DNA from: Coccinella septempunctata
Taxonomy: Eukaryota > Arthropoda > Insecta > Coleoptera > Coccinellidae
DNA: 64,000 nucleotides
Direction of reading: 5' to 3'
Assembly (NCBI RefSeq): GCF_907165205.1
Contig: NC_058197.1
Location: 16,298,266-16,362,265 of the forward strand
Part shown: piece after piece, positions 12,061 to 23,149 of the stretch
Layout: every line of letters starts with the position of its first letter
Numbering within the stretch: position 1 is the first letter of the stretch
Translations under genes and position numbers: made by a program
The notes under the pieces: generated by a model
The model's input: only the letters and a program-made list of their open reading frames with translations
The model's database searches: none
Told to the model about the DNA's origin: nothing

Positions 12061-12366
12061 CTTGAATTATTTATTTAAATTATCACATTTTTGTTTTGAC
12101 TTTCAGTTTTTCGGTTAGCTTTTGAATTTGAAGGCGTCGACCATAGATTATTTGTCTATGGGGTCGACCATAGATCAATTGACAGTTTTGCATGACATTG
12201 ACATTTCAGAAGTGTGTTCCGAAAATTTACCAACTCTGACACTCTCTGGAACAAATCCAACTAACCACAAATTACAGTAATCTGTGCAACTAACCTAAAA
12301 AATCCAAGTCTCAAAAATCAACAAACAGAACATTTTCAGGCAAAATAATAACTGTAATAATTGAAA
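12061..12366. promoter_or_regulatory. Divergent promoter between HAUS3 and Dph2
   Basis: A 306-base gap between two oppositely oriented start codons must hold both promoters. It contains GTCGACCATAGAT twice in direct orientation, at 12136-12148 and 12163-12175, separated by TTATTTGTCTATGG. Part of this motif resembles the CATAGA/TCTATG words of the dispersed foldback repeats elsewhere in the window, so it may be a transposon-derived insertion rather than a bound element. Confidence 0.55.
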
Positions 12367-14054
12367 ATGTCCTTGTTTTTTACTCATGAACAAGTGAGTT
12401 TAGAAAAAAATGTAGACACTAAAGTCATAATTGAGAATGAACCAGAAAAAATTCGAGGTCTGTATGAAATTGATCGATGTGTATCATGGATCAAAACGAA
12501 TAATTTCAGACGAGTAAGTGATTATGCCCGATTTGAGAGAATTTTATTCGATAAAATATTCATTGTAGGTCTGTTTACAATTTCCTGATCACTTGTTACC
12601 TGATTCTGTAGAAGTGGTATTCAAATTACAAGAAGCGCTAGATCAACCTGTTTATTTAATGGGTGACACTGCTTATGAAAGGTATACTCAACTGGTTATT
12701 GATTTTGAAGTGATAAACACATTGCGTTATTGTTGCAGTTGTTGTCTAGATTTCATCGCTGCTGGACATATTGAAGCCGATGCTCTTATTCATTTTGGAT
12801 CTATATGCTTTTCACAAAGTGCTAAAAAACTGCCCTATTTGAACATATATGAGAAACATGATATTGACATCAAGCATTTGGTGAAATCTATTGAAACATT
12901 TTTAGCTGGAAAAGATAAGACTGAAATTTATTTATTGGTGGATACACCATTCATTCATGTTTTAGGTAACAGTAGTCATTCATAAAGCATTGAACAATAA
13001 TCCTAAATTTGATATTACAGATTCTATCCAAGAATATGTACCCAAAAACAGTAACGTAAATGTCTTAAGACTTGATATGGATATTGACTATTCCAAAACT
13101 GGATTTTATATATTTATTGGAAATAATAGCCGAAAGATGGAAAATATAATATTTTCATTGGATGGTGAGCTGAATATCGATCCTGATGTATGATTTTTAT
13201 TATTAATCTCTATTTCAGAGCAAAACCTTTACCAGTATGATCCCTCAGCATCGAGTGAAATAGTGAATTTCAAAGAAAACCCTGCAATACTGAAGAGAAG
13301 GTATTATTTGTCAGAAAAAATTAAAGATAGTCAAACATTTGGCATAGTCATGGGAACTCTAGCAGTGGATAACTATTTGAAAGTTCTCAGCAGGATGAAG
13401 AAGTTGCTCAAGTTGAACAAAAAAAAGTTTTATGTATTGAGTGTTGGAAAAATTTCAGTTGCCAAATTGGCAAATTTTCCTGAGGTAAGTAAATCCAAGA
13501 AAAAAAAGTTAAATATTTGACTGATGGATTTTAGATGGATGTTTTTATAGTCATAACATGTGCGATGAATGAGGTATATGACAGTAAAGAATTCTACAAG
13601 CCAATAGTCACCCCATTTGATGTGGAGAAAGCTTTTAATCCTGAATCGCAAAGTTTGAAGTTCACTTACGATTACAACAGTTTTCTTAAAAGTGTTTCCG
13701 ATAGCTGTGAAATCAAGCCATTAGATGAGCCTGATGTTAGTTTGTTGACTGGAAGAATGAGGTCAAATCAGAGTGAAGATTCAGAAGGAACAACCGCGGA
13801 AGAAAGTAAGAAAATGAACAATAATTAGAATTTTTTTCTAAGATTTCTTTTTATTTCAAGACAATGAAATATCGTTGAAATCCAACGGTGTTTTGGTTGA
13901 AAATTCAAAGTTTGGTGCGGGATATCTTGCCAACAGGAGTTGGACAGGACTTGAGCAGAATCTGGGACAAACTGAAATCCAGTTAGCTAAGGAAGGAAGG
14001 AGAGGAATTGCCCAGTTTTATTCTAATGAAATCGCAGGGGAGGAAAATTCGTGA
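12367..14054 (+). CDS. Dph2: Diphthamide biosynthesis protein 2
   Basis: Seven exons give 453 residues: 12367-12513, 12569-12681, 12739-12965, 13021-13164, 13219-13484, 13535-13805 and 13861-14054. Diagnostic blocks of the DPH1/DPH2 family are all present: YEIDRCVSWIKTNNF, VCLQFPDHLLPDSV, LMGDTAYESCCLDF, HIEADALIHFG, NPAILKRRYYLSEKIKD, FYVLSVGKISVAKLANFPE, EFYKPIVTPFDVEKAF, and near the C-terminus RSWTGLEQNLGQT and EGRRGIAQFY. With Dph1, Dph2 carries out the first step of diphthamide synthesis on the eEF2 histidine, using S-adenosylmethionine and a [4Fe-4S] cluster. Where many homologues have ACPEN, this one reads TCAMNE, keeping the cysteine. Poly(A) signal AATAAA is at 14298-14303. It starts at the third codon of the open frame because the upstream codons lack an ATG. 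Confidence 0.93.
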
Positions 14055-14297
14055 AAGAATTGAAATATTCCGACAAGCATATAGAAAGCTAGGGGGTATT
14101 TAGAGCTAGAAAGGAAGGTTTACAACATTTTCCTCTCATATTTTTTTAAATATTCAATGATTAATGTGTTATGTTGAGCTCCTAGCTTAAAAAAAGCTAC
14201 ATTATTTTTCAGGAAAATATTCATATCTCACTGAGACTTTACACCTAAGCACAGAGTTGATAAATGTATTTTATTTATTGCAATACTTGTTGACGTT

Positions 14298-14303
14298 AAT
14301 AAA
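14298..14303 (+). terminator. Polyadenylation signal of Dph2
   Basis: AATAAA about 245 bases after the stop. The convergent phosphatase gene has its own AATAAA on minus at 14380-14385, so the two transcripts may overlap or nearly touch. Confidence 0.5.
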
Positions 14304-14462
14304 AAACTCAAAATGCTATGTCATCTTTGATTTACATCTTACTGATAACAAATGAACAATTCGAATGGATAGGGTTGAATTTATTGATTTCAATCAATTC
14401 ACAATAAAATTCTAAAACATTTAATTTTTACCAACTGAACTGGAATTTTCTCTGTAAAAAAG

Positions 14463-15748
14463 TTACTCAACTAAAAATGGCATAAGGTCACCCAAACATC
14501 TAAGATAAACATCTGGAACAAGTTCTTTATCTTCAGCCTTCTCGGATTTTTTATATTGCTGTACCTCTGGTAATGACGTTACACCTGTTAGAACCAGCAT
14601 CGATTTGAAACCGCATCTACTACCAAGTATTATGTCCGTATTACATCTGAAATGAAAAAATCATTTCTCACCAATAGAGATGAATTTGTTTTGATTTTCG
14701 AATACTCCCGAGTGAAATTATCAAAAAGGCTTCAAAGTAAGGAATTTACCTATCCCCAATAACCAAAGTTCTCTCTGGAATGATTTTATGTTCATTAACC
14801 AACACAGTACCGACATACGAGCTTGGTTTTCCCATTATGGTTGCTTTTCGTAAGCTACAACACTCAACAGCTCTCAACAATGATCCAGTACCTGGCAATA
14901 TTTTCGAACCACTGGCTAAAAGATATCAAAATATAAAAATAAATTTTGTTACAAGGTATAATATAAACCTGGAAATCTCTCATCAGTGTTTGTTCCGATA
15001 AACAACACTTCAGGATTATTGAGGTAAGTAGCTGCTTTTAACATTTTACTATAGGAAAAATACTTATCCATTCCCACTACAACAGCCCTAACTTCGGGAT
15101 CAATCACGAAATTTAAGGCGTCTGGTAGTGATGTACATGGATCGGGCTACAATTTATAAGTCATGTTTTGTGAGTAAATAATCAAATTCTGTCTGTGATT
15201 CCCTTACACCAACTCCTATATGTTTAATGTGAATTTCGTCCAACTCCTGAGAGATACCTTCTGACCCAACAACATATACCTTTCCTTGAAAATTTATACT
15301 TTTCAAGTAACAAGCGGTGAGATATGCAGAACTGATAATTTCATCCTAGGATAAAGATAATTTTAAAATGCGACCTGACAAAGAGGCCCTGAGCTGGCAG
15401 AGATTCCTGTGAACTCATCCAAGTACCTTGTTAATGATAAAATTCATGCTTCTCCCATAATCTAAAAATTCATTCCTTGTTTTCGTAGAATTGTTTGTTA
15501 CATAAAAAATTCTCTTTCCTAAATCGCGTAATTTTTGTAATACTTCTGCTGAGCCGGGAATGGCATTACCCATGATCCAGAGCACCCCATCACAGTCAGT
15601 GACCACTGTATCGAAGGAATCTAGAAACCGTTTGACTTCATCCTTGGAAAGTTTGGATAAATCTGTTACTGATCTATAAATTAATATGATCAGAATATTA
15701 AAAATCGAAGCAGTGGTTCGCAAATTGTTTCACTCACTTGGAATACAT
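14463..15748 (-). CDS. HAD-family phosphoglycolate/glycerol-3-phosphate phosphatase
   Basis: Six exons give 307 residues: 15738-15748, 15427-15673, 15208-15345, 14969-15146, 14750-14915 and 14463-14646. The coding part of exon 1 is only 11 bases (ATG TAT TCC AA). HAD motifs appear in order: TVVTDCDGVLW (nucleophile and acid Asp pair), FYVTNNSTKTR (motif II Thr/Ser), KATIMGKPSS (motif III Lys) and LVIGDRCNTDIILG (motif IV). The cap domain contains VVVGMDKYFSYSKML. This is the family of mammalian PGP (phosphoglycolate and glycerol-3-phosphate phosphatase) and chronophin, and the length is typical (about 300-320). Insects have many paralogues of this family, so exact substrate and symbol are left open. 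The gene is convergent with Dph2. Confidence 0.88.
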
Positions 15749-15889
15749 TATTTATCTCTTGAATTTCTCACAAGAGACTCTCACAATTAAATTTATTCAA
15801 ATTTTGGGGTCAAATTTGAAGGATGAAGGTTACTGGCATAGAGAAACAATAATGAGTCTATGGTTACTAGCACAAAAACATCTAGGCAG

Positions 15890-16100
15890 TGGCGGTTCAA
15901 GGAGTGATCTTATGGGAGGGCATATTTTCGTAATCTGGTACCCGAAATTCGTGAGTACGATTTTTTTCACCGACCTAGCACAGTTCTTTTAAATCTGCAT
16001 AAATACCAAGGCCTGTTTTGGTTCGAAACATCATCCACCTCGTTACAACCAGTACAACCGTTGGCCCCATGGCCTCCCCACTAGAACCGCCCATGTGTCC
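15890..16100. repeat. Degenerate inverted-repeat element
   Basis: CAGTGGCGGTTCAAGGAG near 15892 and the reverse complement of CCACTAGAACCGCCCATG near 16079-16096 look like decayed terminal repeats, both containing GGCGGTTC. They lie between the phosphatase and FASTK-like genes. A similar lone end, CAGTGGCGTAGG, occurs near 28.28 kb. There is no coding sequence inside. Confidence 0.35.
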
Positions 16101-16207
16101 AAATCCTACGCACAGAGCATGAAACAAATAAAATAGAAGACTCTGTGACCTAACCTCAAAGATTGACGTAATAACCTCAAAGTTTTTACACAAAAATTCA
16201 TACAAAA

Positions 16208-18550
16208 ATGCTCAAACTGGAACAAAGTTTTTCGAAATTCTTTTTTCGATTTGGAAAAATCAGTTGCTCGAGCTGTGCCGCTTTACAGAAAATCTGTTTA
16301 GTGCCCCAACGTAGGAATTTCCATATCTCTCCAATTTTATTTTCCACTAGAAAACTTAAGGGCATTGAAAATGAGTATATGTTTCAATTGATCTCAAAAA
16401 ACGGCCTCGATTATGTCGATTTTATGGAAATTGAGGAGGTAAAAACTCCAGAGGAATTCGAGGACTTACTGAACAGGGACTATAGGAAAAATAATGGATG
16501 TGCTGCTACCACTATTTTGAACACGTTCAAAGCTGTGGAAAAATTTTGTTGTCGGAATCAAATTACTATATCGGATCCCAGATTTGATAAGTTGGTTGAT
16601 GGTCTTATGGACCATTGTCGGAAATTAACCGATGATGAAATTGTGGAATTGCTGTTTCTATTAGCAAGATATCCAAAATGCCAGTCTTACAGAGATCATA
16701 ATTACCACGATGTTTGGAGTTGTTTAGATGACGTAAGCCGTGAGCGGGTTACCACTACAGATACTGATTTCTTATTTGAAGTTGCTAATGCCTGGTACCA
16801 ATTAGACCTAGGTAAAGGAATTTTCAAAAATGATATTGAATCATTTTAGACAAATTGAATTTTTTTAGGTAAACTAGGTGAATATGTTTTTGATATGCTT
16901 GATGTCTTAGCCAAAAGAAGCAATCATCTTACTAAAGATCATGTAGTAAAAGCTTTCTTTTACATGAATATTTGTAGAAGAAAACAAGTACCATTTGAAT
17001 TTGAAAGAGTGGTAGATAAATACATTGATAAATTTAGTATAGAGGAACTTGGTATAATCGCACTTGGATATTTCAAGACTCAAAGTAAAATCAAGCTTGA
17101 AAGCATCCTAATGGCCATGATAAAGGCAGTTAAAAAAGAATGTTCTACTGTTAATCAGATAACTTTAAGCTCAATTTTAAAAGTAAGCTCTCGACAATTG
17201 AACATCGAATTTCATCATTATCATTTCTAGATACTATAAATTTCCAGGTGCTCAGATTCTCGAAGATGGGATCCCTTGTGTCTGAAATGGACCAAATGTT
17301 AGATGTACTATTGGGTCAGATTGATAGACTTTCGACCCAATGTTGTTTACATATAGCCATCATAGGTACAAGTCTGATACATTATCATGAGAAATCGATG
17401 GTCAAAGCCACCCAAAAAATTGTTGATAGAATGGAAAACACTGAAGAAGTTAGGTAAGTGAAGCATTCCATATTGCACTGGATTTTAACAACTTCAGAGT
17501 GTTATTATGGACGAATTATGCAGGCTCAAAGATATTGAGAGAATTCTTATTGCATCTACAATGGTGGATTATCGGCCGAAAATTAATCCTGACTTGTTCG
17601 AAGTAGCTTTCAAAGAAATACATCAGCAAAGAAGAATTACGGAGTTGGCCTCATTTCCCAGAATATTACCATGTGTATTAGGTACACTCAGTCTAGTCAA
17701 TATGTATTCCTACGAATTGATGGATAGAGTATTGGATACAGATTATATATTTAGTACATACGGTGAGTTAATCAAACTAACCTCACTATCGATCTAGTAT
17801 CTGTCAAATATGTTTCTGTGTTCTTATTTTTTTTTGTAGGAAAGAGTATAGGAAACATCAATAGGGACATATTCTCTTTAGATTGTTGCATAGATATAGA
17901 GTGTCCCGATTACAAAGGGAGGAGACTGTCTCCAAATTTGAAGTACCGATTAGTGAAATGGTTACTTGAATTCATTCCATCTTATGACCAATATAAAAAA
18001 TTAACGGCATATGACAAACTCCATTTGGATGTCGAAGAAAATCTTTTATCTATTGTAGGAAATAGAGATGCTTTGAAAGTGGATTATGTTGTACCTCATT
18101 TCGGTAGAGCAGGTAAAACCCTACTATTTACGATTATAATAGTTCGTTGTATACTTTACAGTTGAGGTGATTGTAATAATTTTTTTTTTTTTTAGATATA
18201 ATATTGTGCAAAGACAAGACCACAAACAAATTCATAGAACCACCGGGTTTTGAGAGGTACATTTTAGGCGATGTGAAATACGCATGGCCAGATCCGAATC
18301 TTTCGTGGTACGCTTTCAGCATCATAGGTTGGAATAACACAATCCGAAATACGTCTAGGCCAGTTGGATTGGTGACGATGAAACAGAGACATTTGAGGAA
18401 AATAGGGTACAACTCCAAGTTGGTAAGTCACCGATTTTATCTAAAGCGATGCTTGCTTCATTCTTCTCTCGATTTCAGGTCATTTGGAACCAATACATGA
18501 ATTTGAGCAAGGGGAGCAAACTTAAGTATATTGAATCTCTGTTGAGGTAG
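16208..18550 (+). CDS. FAST kinase-family mitochondrial RNA-binding protein (RAP domain)
   Basis: Seven exons give 652 residues: 16208-16811, 16869-17182, 17248-17453, 17500-17762, 17840-18112, 18196-18422 and 18479-18550. The N-terminus is Arg/Ser/Phe-rich without acidic residues for about 40 positions (FFFRFGKISCSS, QRRNFHIS), as expected of a mitochondrial targeting peptide. The middle is all-alpha and leucine-patterned, like the FAST_1/FAST_2 region. The C-terminus (about residues 585-645) reads as a RAP domain: RPVGLVTMKQRHLRKIGYN, KLVIWNQYMNL and YIESLLR. FASTK proteins process and stabilise mitochondrial RNAs. Exon 4 must use the AG at 17498-17499 to keep frame. Poly(A) signal AATAAA is at 18570-18575. 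Which FASTKD paralogue it is cannot be told. Confidence 0.8.
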
Positions 18551-18569
18551 TCTAGGGTATGATTCTTTC

Positions 18570-18575
18570 AATAAA
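18570..18575 (+). terminator. Polyadenylation signal of the FASTK-family gene
   Basis: AATAAA 20 bases past the stop codon. Confidence 0.5.
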
Positions 18576-19762
18576 TTTCCCAAAAATATTTTATACAATT
18601 TGACTTTTCATGCTGGTCGCATCAATCCAACGATACCACCATAAAATCAGCTCTGACATGAACACTATTTATTTATAAATTCACATGAAATCAAAAATTA
18701 CAGCCATCATCACAAATTCGTACGTTCCTTATACTGCACTATTACAATCTGATAAATCAGGAAACGTACTCGTTATCTTGAGATCACAATATCACATTTC
18801 AGGTTAAAACATACTCAGTGGATACATTCACGTCTTTGCAGATGGTACACTTTACATTTATCCATGTTACAATTACGGAGCGACAAAATCACAAAGGACA
18901 AAAATAGAAGCACAAATTTTGAAACGGAGTGGTGCTAACTAATTTATAAATAAAAAGTTAGGAGAGGGGAGGAGTTAAAAATGCACTCTGCGAACGGTCT
19001 GTCGATTCGTCCAGTTTCTTCGATGGATGTGTGCTTACATTCATATCGGAATCATTCGTCTGCCACTCTATCAGGGAATAATCGATTAAAATAAAACTTC
19101 ATGTATGGCACTGCTCGGAAATCAACTCTTCGTAGAACTGGACTTGGATAGATTATTTTAAATTAATTGCAAAAGTGTTGGGAATTAATAATTGATATCT
19201 CTTCTTGATCGGAGGGGAGTACTGTGCAAAAGTCACTGTTTTATCTTATTACTACTTGATGAAGGTATACAACTCATCTTTAAAACATTGAAATTTCCAG
19301 TAATTACTATAGTGATGATGATTTTAAAATTGAACTGGATTAAGACTTCTTTTAAAACGTTGGAGAGTGGTTGTTAATAGGTTTTCATTAAAAAAAAATG
19401 TTTAAATTTGTTCGATATGTGGAAATGTCTCAAATGAATAAGCCTCCTTCTGAATGGACATCAGATCTTCAACTAATAACAAAAATGGATGACATTCTAA
19501 GATTTCTTCAAATGTGTAATCGGTTGAAAAAAAAACAACTTACTTACCTTGTGTGTGCACAGATGTGTCAAGAACGGACCGAAATGAAAAATAAATGCTA
19601 GACACGCGAAGAAACGCCATATTTCAAAAGACAAACCGACAAGACGCGATCGCAGAGTGCCACCAAACCACTAAAAAACCAGAGAGCGAGAAAAGACAGT
19701 GCGAAGCTTGAGAGGGGCGGGGATTATTAACAAAGTTTCTATAGACACGCCCACCGACCGCC
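18576..19762. other. Long 3' flank of the minus-strand gene at 19.8-21.3 kb
   Basis: About 1.2 kb with no convincing coding frame. It is most simply the 3' untranslated region of the minus-strand gene, since AATAAA occurs on minus at 18668-18673. A GC-richer patch with GAGGGGCGGGG lies near 19.71 kb. Confidence 0.4.
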
Positions 19763-21261
19763 TCAGTAGACCTTCAACTGTTGTTTCTCGTCGAATCCCG
19801 CCGAGTGGCCGGCGTTGCGCACGATGAAGGTGGAGCCGTCGTAGTGCATGCGCCGTTCGCCCCTGCGCACGAACAGGTGACGCGTCTGGCCCATGGAACC
19901 GGTGCAGTGCATGTAGGGGGAGGAGACGGACGCCGACCCGTTGGTGGGGGAGGTGCGCAGTGAGAACTTGTTGCTGTTACGGCCTACCCTGGAACACGAG
20001 GGAAGGAAATGATTATTATACGGACCTGTGGTGCTTTTTAATGGTTTTTTAACAGGTGGCTCACCTAACCAAGCCGTCCGATGTCTGGGAGATCCTGACG
20101 CTGTTTATGATCCAATTGTCGGTGCCATCCTCGGTCATCCAATAGTTGGCGGCTTGCAGGATTCCGATCGCCTCGTCCACCAAATGCGTGCCGTGGGGAA
20201 TGCCTGGCATATCCAGATTATAGGGGGAATCCCCCGTTGGAAAGGTGCTGTAAAGGGAAGATTGAAGGTTAAGATCAATAACGACCCAAATTACCGGGAA
20301 ACCCACTTGTAAAAAACGCCCAGGGTAAAATCGGACGATAGGTCCGAGAAAGTATCGGTGGTAGTCCTGGTTCCGGCTGAATCCACCAGGTATACGAGGG
20401 CGCACTGGTCGCTGGTGAAACTGACGCCTTTGTACCACATCTTGGCGTACCTGTAACGGCGGTTGATCAAAAACTGTCGCTGTGTAGGATGTCGACTTAC
20501 TTATTGTTGCCCTGGTTGTCGTGCGCTAAAATCTCAACCCTTGAACCGTACTGGTACACCCTGCCGTTGGGGTGGATGAGCGCGGAGGACGATCCGCTGG
20601 AGTTGAGGGCTAAAATGATCGCGTTCTTCATGTTGACTATCCTGATGGCCCGGTCCAGGGATATGTCCACGCGGATCCTGTTGTGGAGACGCAGGGATAT
20701 GACTCCGTGGGGTGTCACAGTGGTGCCACCTATGTATCCGTCATCCGCCCAAATTTCACCCTGAAATTTGGATTTTTGAAGTTTTTTCCACGCATTTATC
20801 AACGTTTTACCTACGTTGATGTCATCGGAGTAAAAGTGCTTCACTGTAATGGGTTTAGGTAAGGGGCAATGCCAGTTATGGGGGCCCTCGTATTTCGCCA
20901 AGTCTCGAGATGTGACAATGTCATCGCTCACGTAAGAATTTGCCGTGTAAACGCTTCGACTTCTCGGACGTACGCCAGCCTTATCCCTGCCCATACCCAC
21001 GCCGCTGGCCGCATTCTGTCCGTCATTGCCTATTTTTGTTACACTATCTGAAAAGACAACTTGAGAAACCGGGATTTTAAAAACTTCAACGATTCAACAC
21101 AATGGCACAAAATTATAAGAATTGAATGGGGAAAAAAATTCAATGGTAAAATTTTTCCTCCATGGGTTACGTCAGCGGAATAGAAACTGGAAATTATAGA
21201 TATTTGTAAGACAAGCAACCATACCTTTTCGTCGGAATACTTTTTCGCGAGCTTTATCCAT
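19763..21261 (-). CDS. Conserved-looking protein of unknown function
   Basis: Six exons give 360 residues: 21225-21261, 20815-21047, 20501-20760, 20307-20450, 20065-20247 and 19763-19988. I do not recognise the family. A beta-rich core (about residues 90-225) contains GEIWADDGYIGGTTVTPHG, LALNSSGSSSALIHPNG and KYAKMWYKGVSFTSDQCA. The HPNG turn and repeated short strands recall the ERICH6/FAM194-type domain, but I would not assign it. The C-terminus has RHLFVRRGERRMHYDGSTF. The codons are GC-richer than those of neighbouring genes (for example CGC, CTG and GCC are frequent in the last exon). The 54-base segment 20761-20814 has intron-like ends (GTAGGT..TTTCAG) but is also open in frame, so both forms may exist. 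The start is the ATG in a short first exon. The gene is divergent from the CenH3 gene. Confidence 0.75.
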
Positions 21262-21655
21262 GGTAAAATTCACAAATTAGGGAAAAAACACAACTGTCAA
21301 ACTTATTTGTTTATGTGATAAACAACTTCATGGCGATGTGATGAAAAACTGAAAATTTGATCTGAACGCACTTGATAAAATTTGAAAATATGCAAGTACC
21401 CACCAATTTTTCAGTCTCGAGAATCAACAATATTCGTCATGGAAGATTAAGGTGAACGTAAATAAGTTTATTTTACATCGAAAAACCTAAAACGATTCAT
21501 TTTCCCAATGAATCTGCAATCGATATTTATTTGCATTTAAATCTATCTTCAGAGTGCCGTGGAAAATATTCTATTTGACAGAATGATAAAACAATGCCGG
21601 CACCAATTTTTCGAGAATTGAATGTTGTTGATCCGGATTTTTTTAATGTTTAACC
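21262..21655. promoter_or_regulatory. Divergent promoter region, unknown gene / CenH3
   Basis: A gap of 394 AT-rich bases separates two divergent start codons, so it must hold both promoters unless an unseen 5' exon exists. No sharp motif stands out. Confidence 0.45.
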
Positions 21656-22081
21656 ATGGTCCGCGTGAAACAAATCAATGGTAAACAAAAATTGGAAGAT
21701 ACTATTCAGGAGAAGATCTTGAAAGCCAAAAAGGACAAATATGAATCGAAAACTTCCGTAGATAAGAGCAAAAAACTTTACAGGAAACGTGGAAACTTTG
21801 TTCTTGATGAAATCAGACACTACCAATTAGTTACTGAGAATTTGATATTGAAGAAGCCGTTTCAAAGGTTGGTGAAGGAAATACTTATTAATGTTCAGGC
21901 AGAAAATGCCAGACCTTTATACCGAATGTCTTGTGCAGCAGTTTGTATATTACAAGATATGGCAGAGTCTTACTTAACAGATTTAATGAATGATGGTGTC
22001 ATATGCGCCTTACATGCTAATAGAATAACAATTTTTCCAAAAGATTTTGACTTAGTATTAAGATTGAGCCCGAATTATTGA
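21656..22081 (+). CDS. cenH3: Centromeric histone H3 variant (CenH3/CENP-A)
   Basis: Intronless, 141 residues. The C-terminal two-thirds is a histone H3 fold: RKRGNFVLDEIRHYQLVTE aligns with the alphaN region of H3, PFQRLVKEI (68-76) is the alpha1 signature, and DGVICALHANRITIFPKDF (about 113-131) matches the L2/alpha3 region of H3 with CAxHAxRxTIxPKD. Three features argue for the centromeric variant. The tail (residues 1-44) shares nothing with the invariant H3 tail. Loop 1 between alpha1 and alpha2 is about five residues longer than in H3, a hallmark of CenH3. The histone-fold sequence is strongly divergent (about half the positions by eye). CenH3 replaces H3 in centromeric nucleosomes and specifies the kinetochore. 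Poly(A) signal AATAAA is at 22136-22141. A decayed H3 retrocopy is unlikely, because the frame is intact and the core motifs are kept. Confidence 0.88.
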   Translation: MVRVKQINGKQKLEDTIQEKILKAKKDKYESKTSVDKSKKLYRKRGNFVLDEIRHYQLVTENLILKKPFQRLVKEILINVQAENARPLYRMSCAAVCILQDMAESYLTDLMNDGVICALHANRITIFPKDFDLVLRLSPNY

Positions 22082-22135
22082 AGTAAATCATGTTATAATT
22101 TTTAGAGTTAAAAGAGTACTATAAAAAATCAAATG

Positions 22136-22141
22136 AATAAA
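22136..22141 (+). terminator. Polyadenylation signal of CenH3
   Basis: AATAAA 55 bases after the stop codon. Confidence 0.6.
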
Positions 22142-22289
22142 GTATTTCTTCATAAGTTGTTTTGATTTCTAATTTTTCGAGTAAATTTTCTATTTGTAGC
22201 CATAAATCTAATTATGATATCTTGAATTAATCAGTTGGCAATATATTCAAATATATTTATTAATTAATTAATGATGGCAAGCCTGATTA

Positions 22290-22480
22290 TTATTTTATGT
22301 TCCGGGCATAGATTTTTATCAACTTTTCCGGTCATAGACAAAAACTTTATCTATGGTGGATCATAGATCATCATCATTATTAGTCATAGAGTCAATAGTC
22401 TATGACAAAGAGTAACAGAGTTGCTCGTCTTTGGTCTATGATATCCATAGATTTTGTATCGTTATAATCTATCTGTGGTT
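22290..22480. repeat. CATAGA/TCTATG palindrome-rich patch
   Basis: Many alternating CATAGA, TCTATG and TCATAGA words form overlapping small hairpins in the gap between CenH3 and HINT3. The same words fill the centres of the foldback repeats near 30.0, 46.8 and 50.1 kb. Confidence 0.5.
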
Positions 22481-22619
22481 CAGGATGAATTCTATTTTTT
22501 TGGTTAGGACCCCAAAAATATTTACAAATTTTCCTCTTGTCTGCAAATTTTCTTCAGTAATTAACGTTTGTTGCCTTCCTATGAAAATTTGAATCTTGTA
22601 GTCATAATAATTCTTTCAG

Positions 22620-23149
22620 ATGTCTTCAAGTAATTGTATATTCTGTGATATTGTGTCTGGTACTTCCCCAGCTACAATCGTTTACCAAGATTCTGAACTT
22701 GTTGCGTTTAATGATATAAAACCTGCTGCAAAGCATCATTTCTTGATCGTGCCAAAGCAACATTTCGACAGTATAAATGTGTTGAATGCTAGCAATATAC
22801 CTTTAGGTGAGAATTTATTATTGTTCATTGAATGGACTTTGATCCTTAGACGAATATTCCAGTGGAAAAAATGGTTGATACAGCTAAAAAAGTATTAGAG
22901 GAATTAGGGGGTGACTTGAACGATGCTAGATTAGGCTTTCACTGTCCCCCTTTTAATACCATTAAACATTTACATCTTCACTGTTTATCTCCAGTAGGAG
23001 AGATGTCTTTTCTTCATAAAATGATGTTCAGACCGAATACTTGGTGGTTTTCTTCCGTAAGTGATGCGAGGTAGCTTCATCTTTGAATTATTTTAATAAT
23101 TTCATTCTAGGCCGAGCAAACTATTGAAAATCTTAAGAGCAAGATCTAA
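22620..23149 (+). CDS. HINT3: Histidine triad protein HINT3 (adenosine 5'-monophosphoramidase)
   Basis: Three exons give 139 residues: 22620-22806, 22863-23056 and 23111-23149. The N-terminus SSSNCIFCDIVSGTSPATIV carries the CxxC..I pattern of HIT proteins. AAKHHFLIVPKQHFDSI is the central strand. KHLHLHCLSPVG contains the histidine triad (HxHxHxx) with its nucleophilic middle His. RPNTWWF and a short helix close the protein. The extended triad followed by LSPVG and a trailing W-rich segment fits HINT3 rather than HINT1, with a length close to family size. These enzymes hydrolyse AMP-lysine and aminoacyl-adenylates. The short gap upstream holds repeat sequence, so the promoter is probably compact. 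Confidence 0.9.

Noticed and set aside
15975..16205. Minus-strand frame of 76 codons next to the FASTK-family start
   Set aside because: Overlaps the decayed inverted-repeat element and has no domain.
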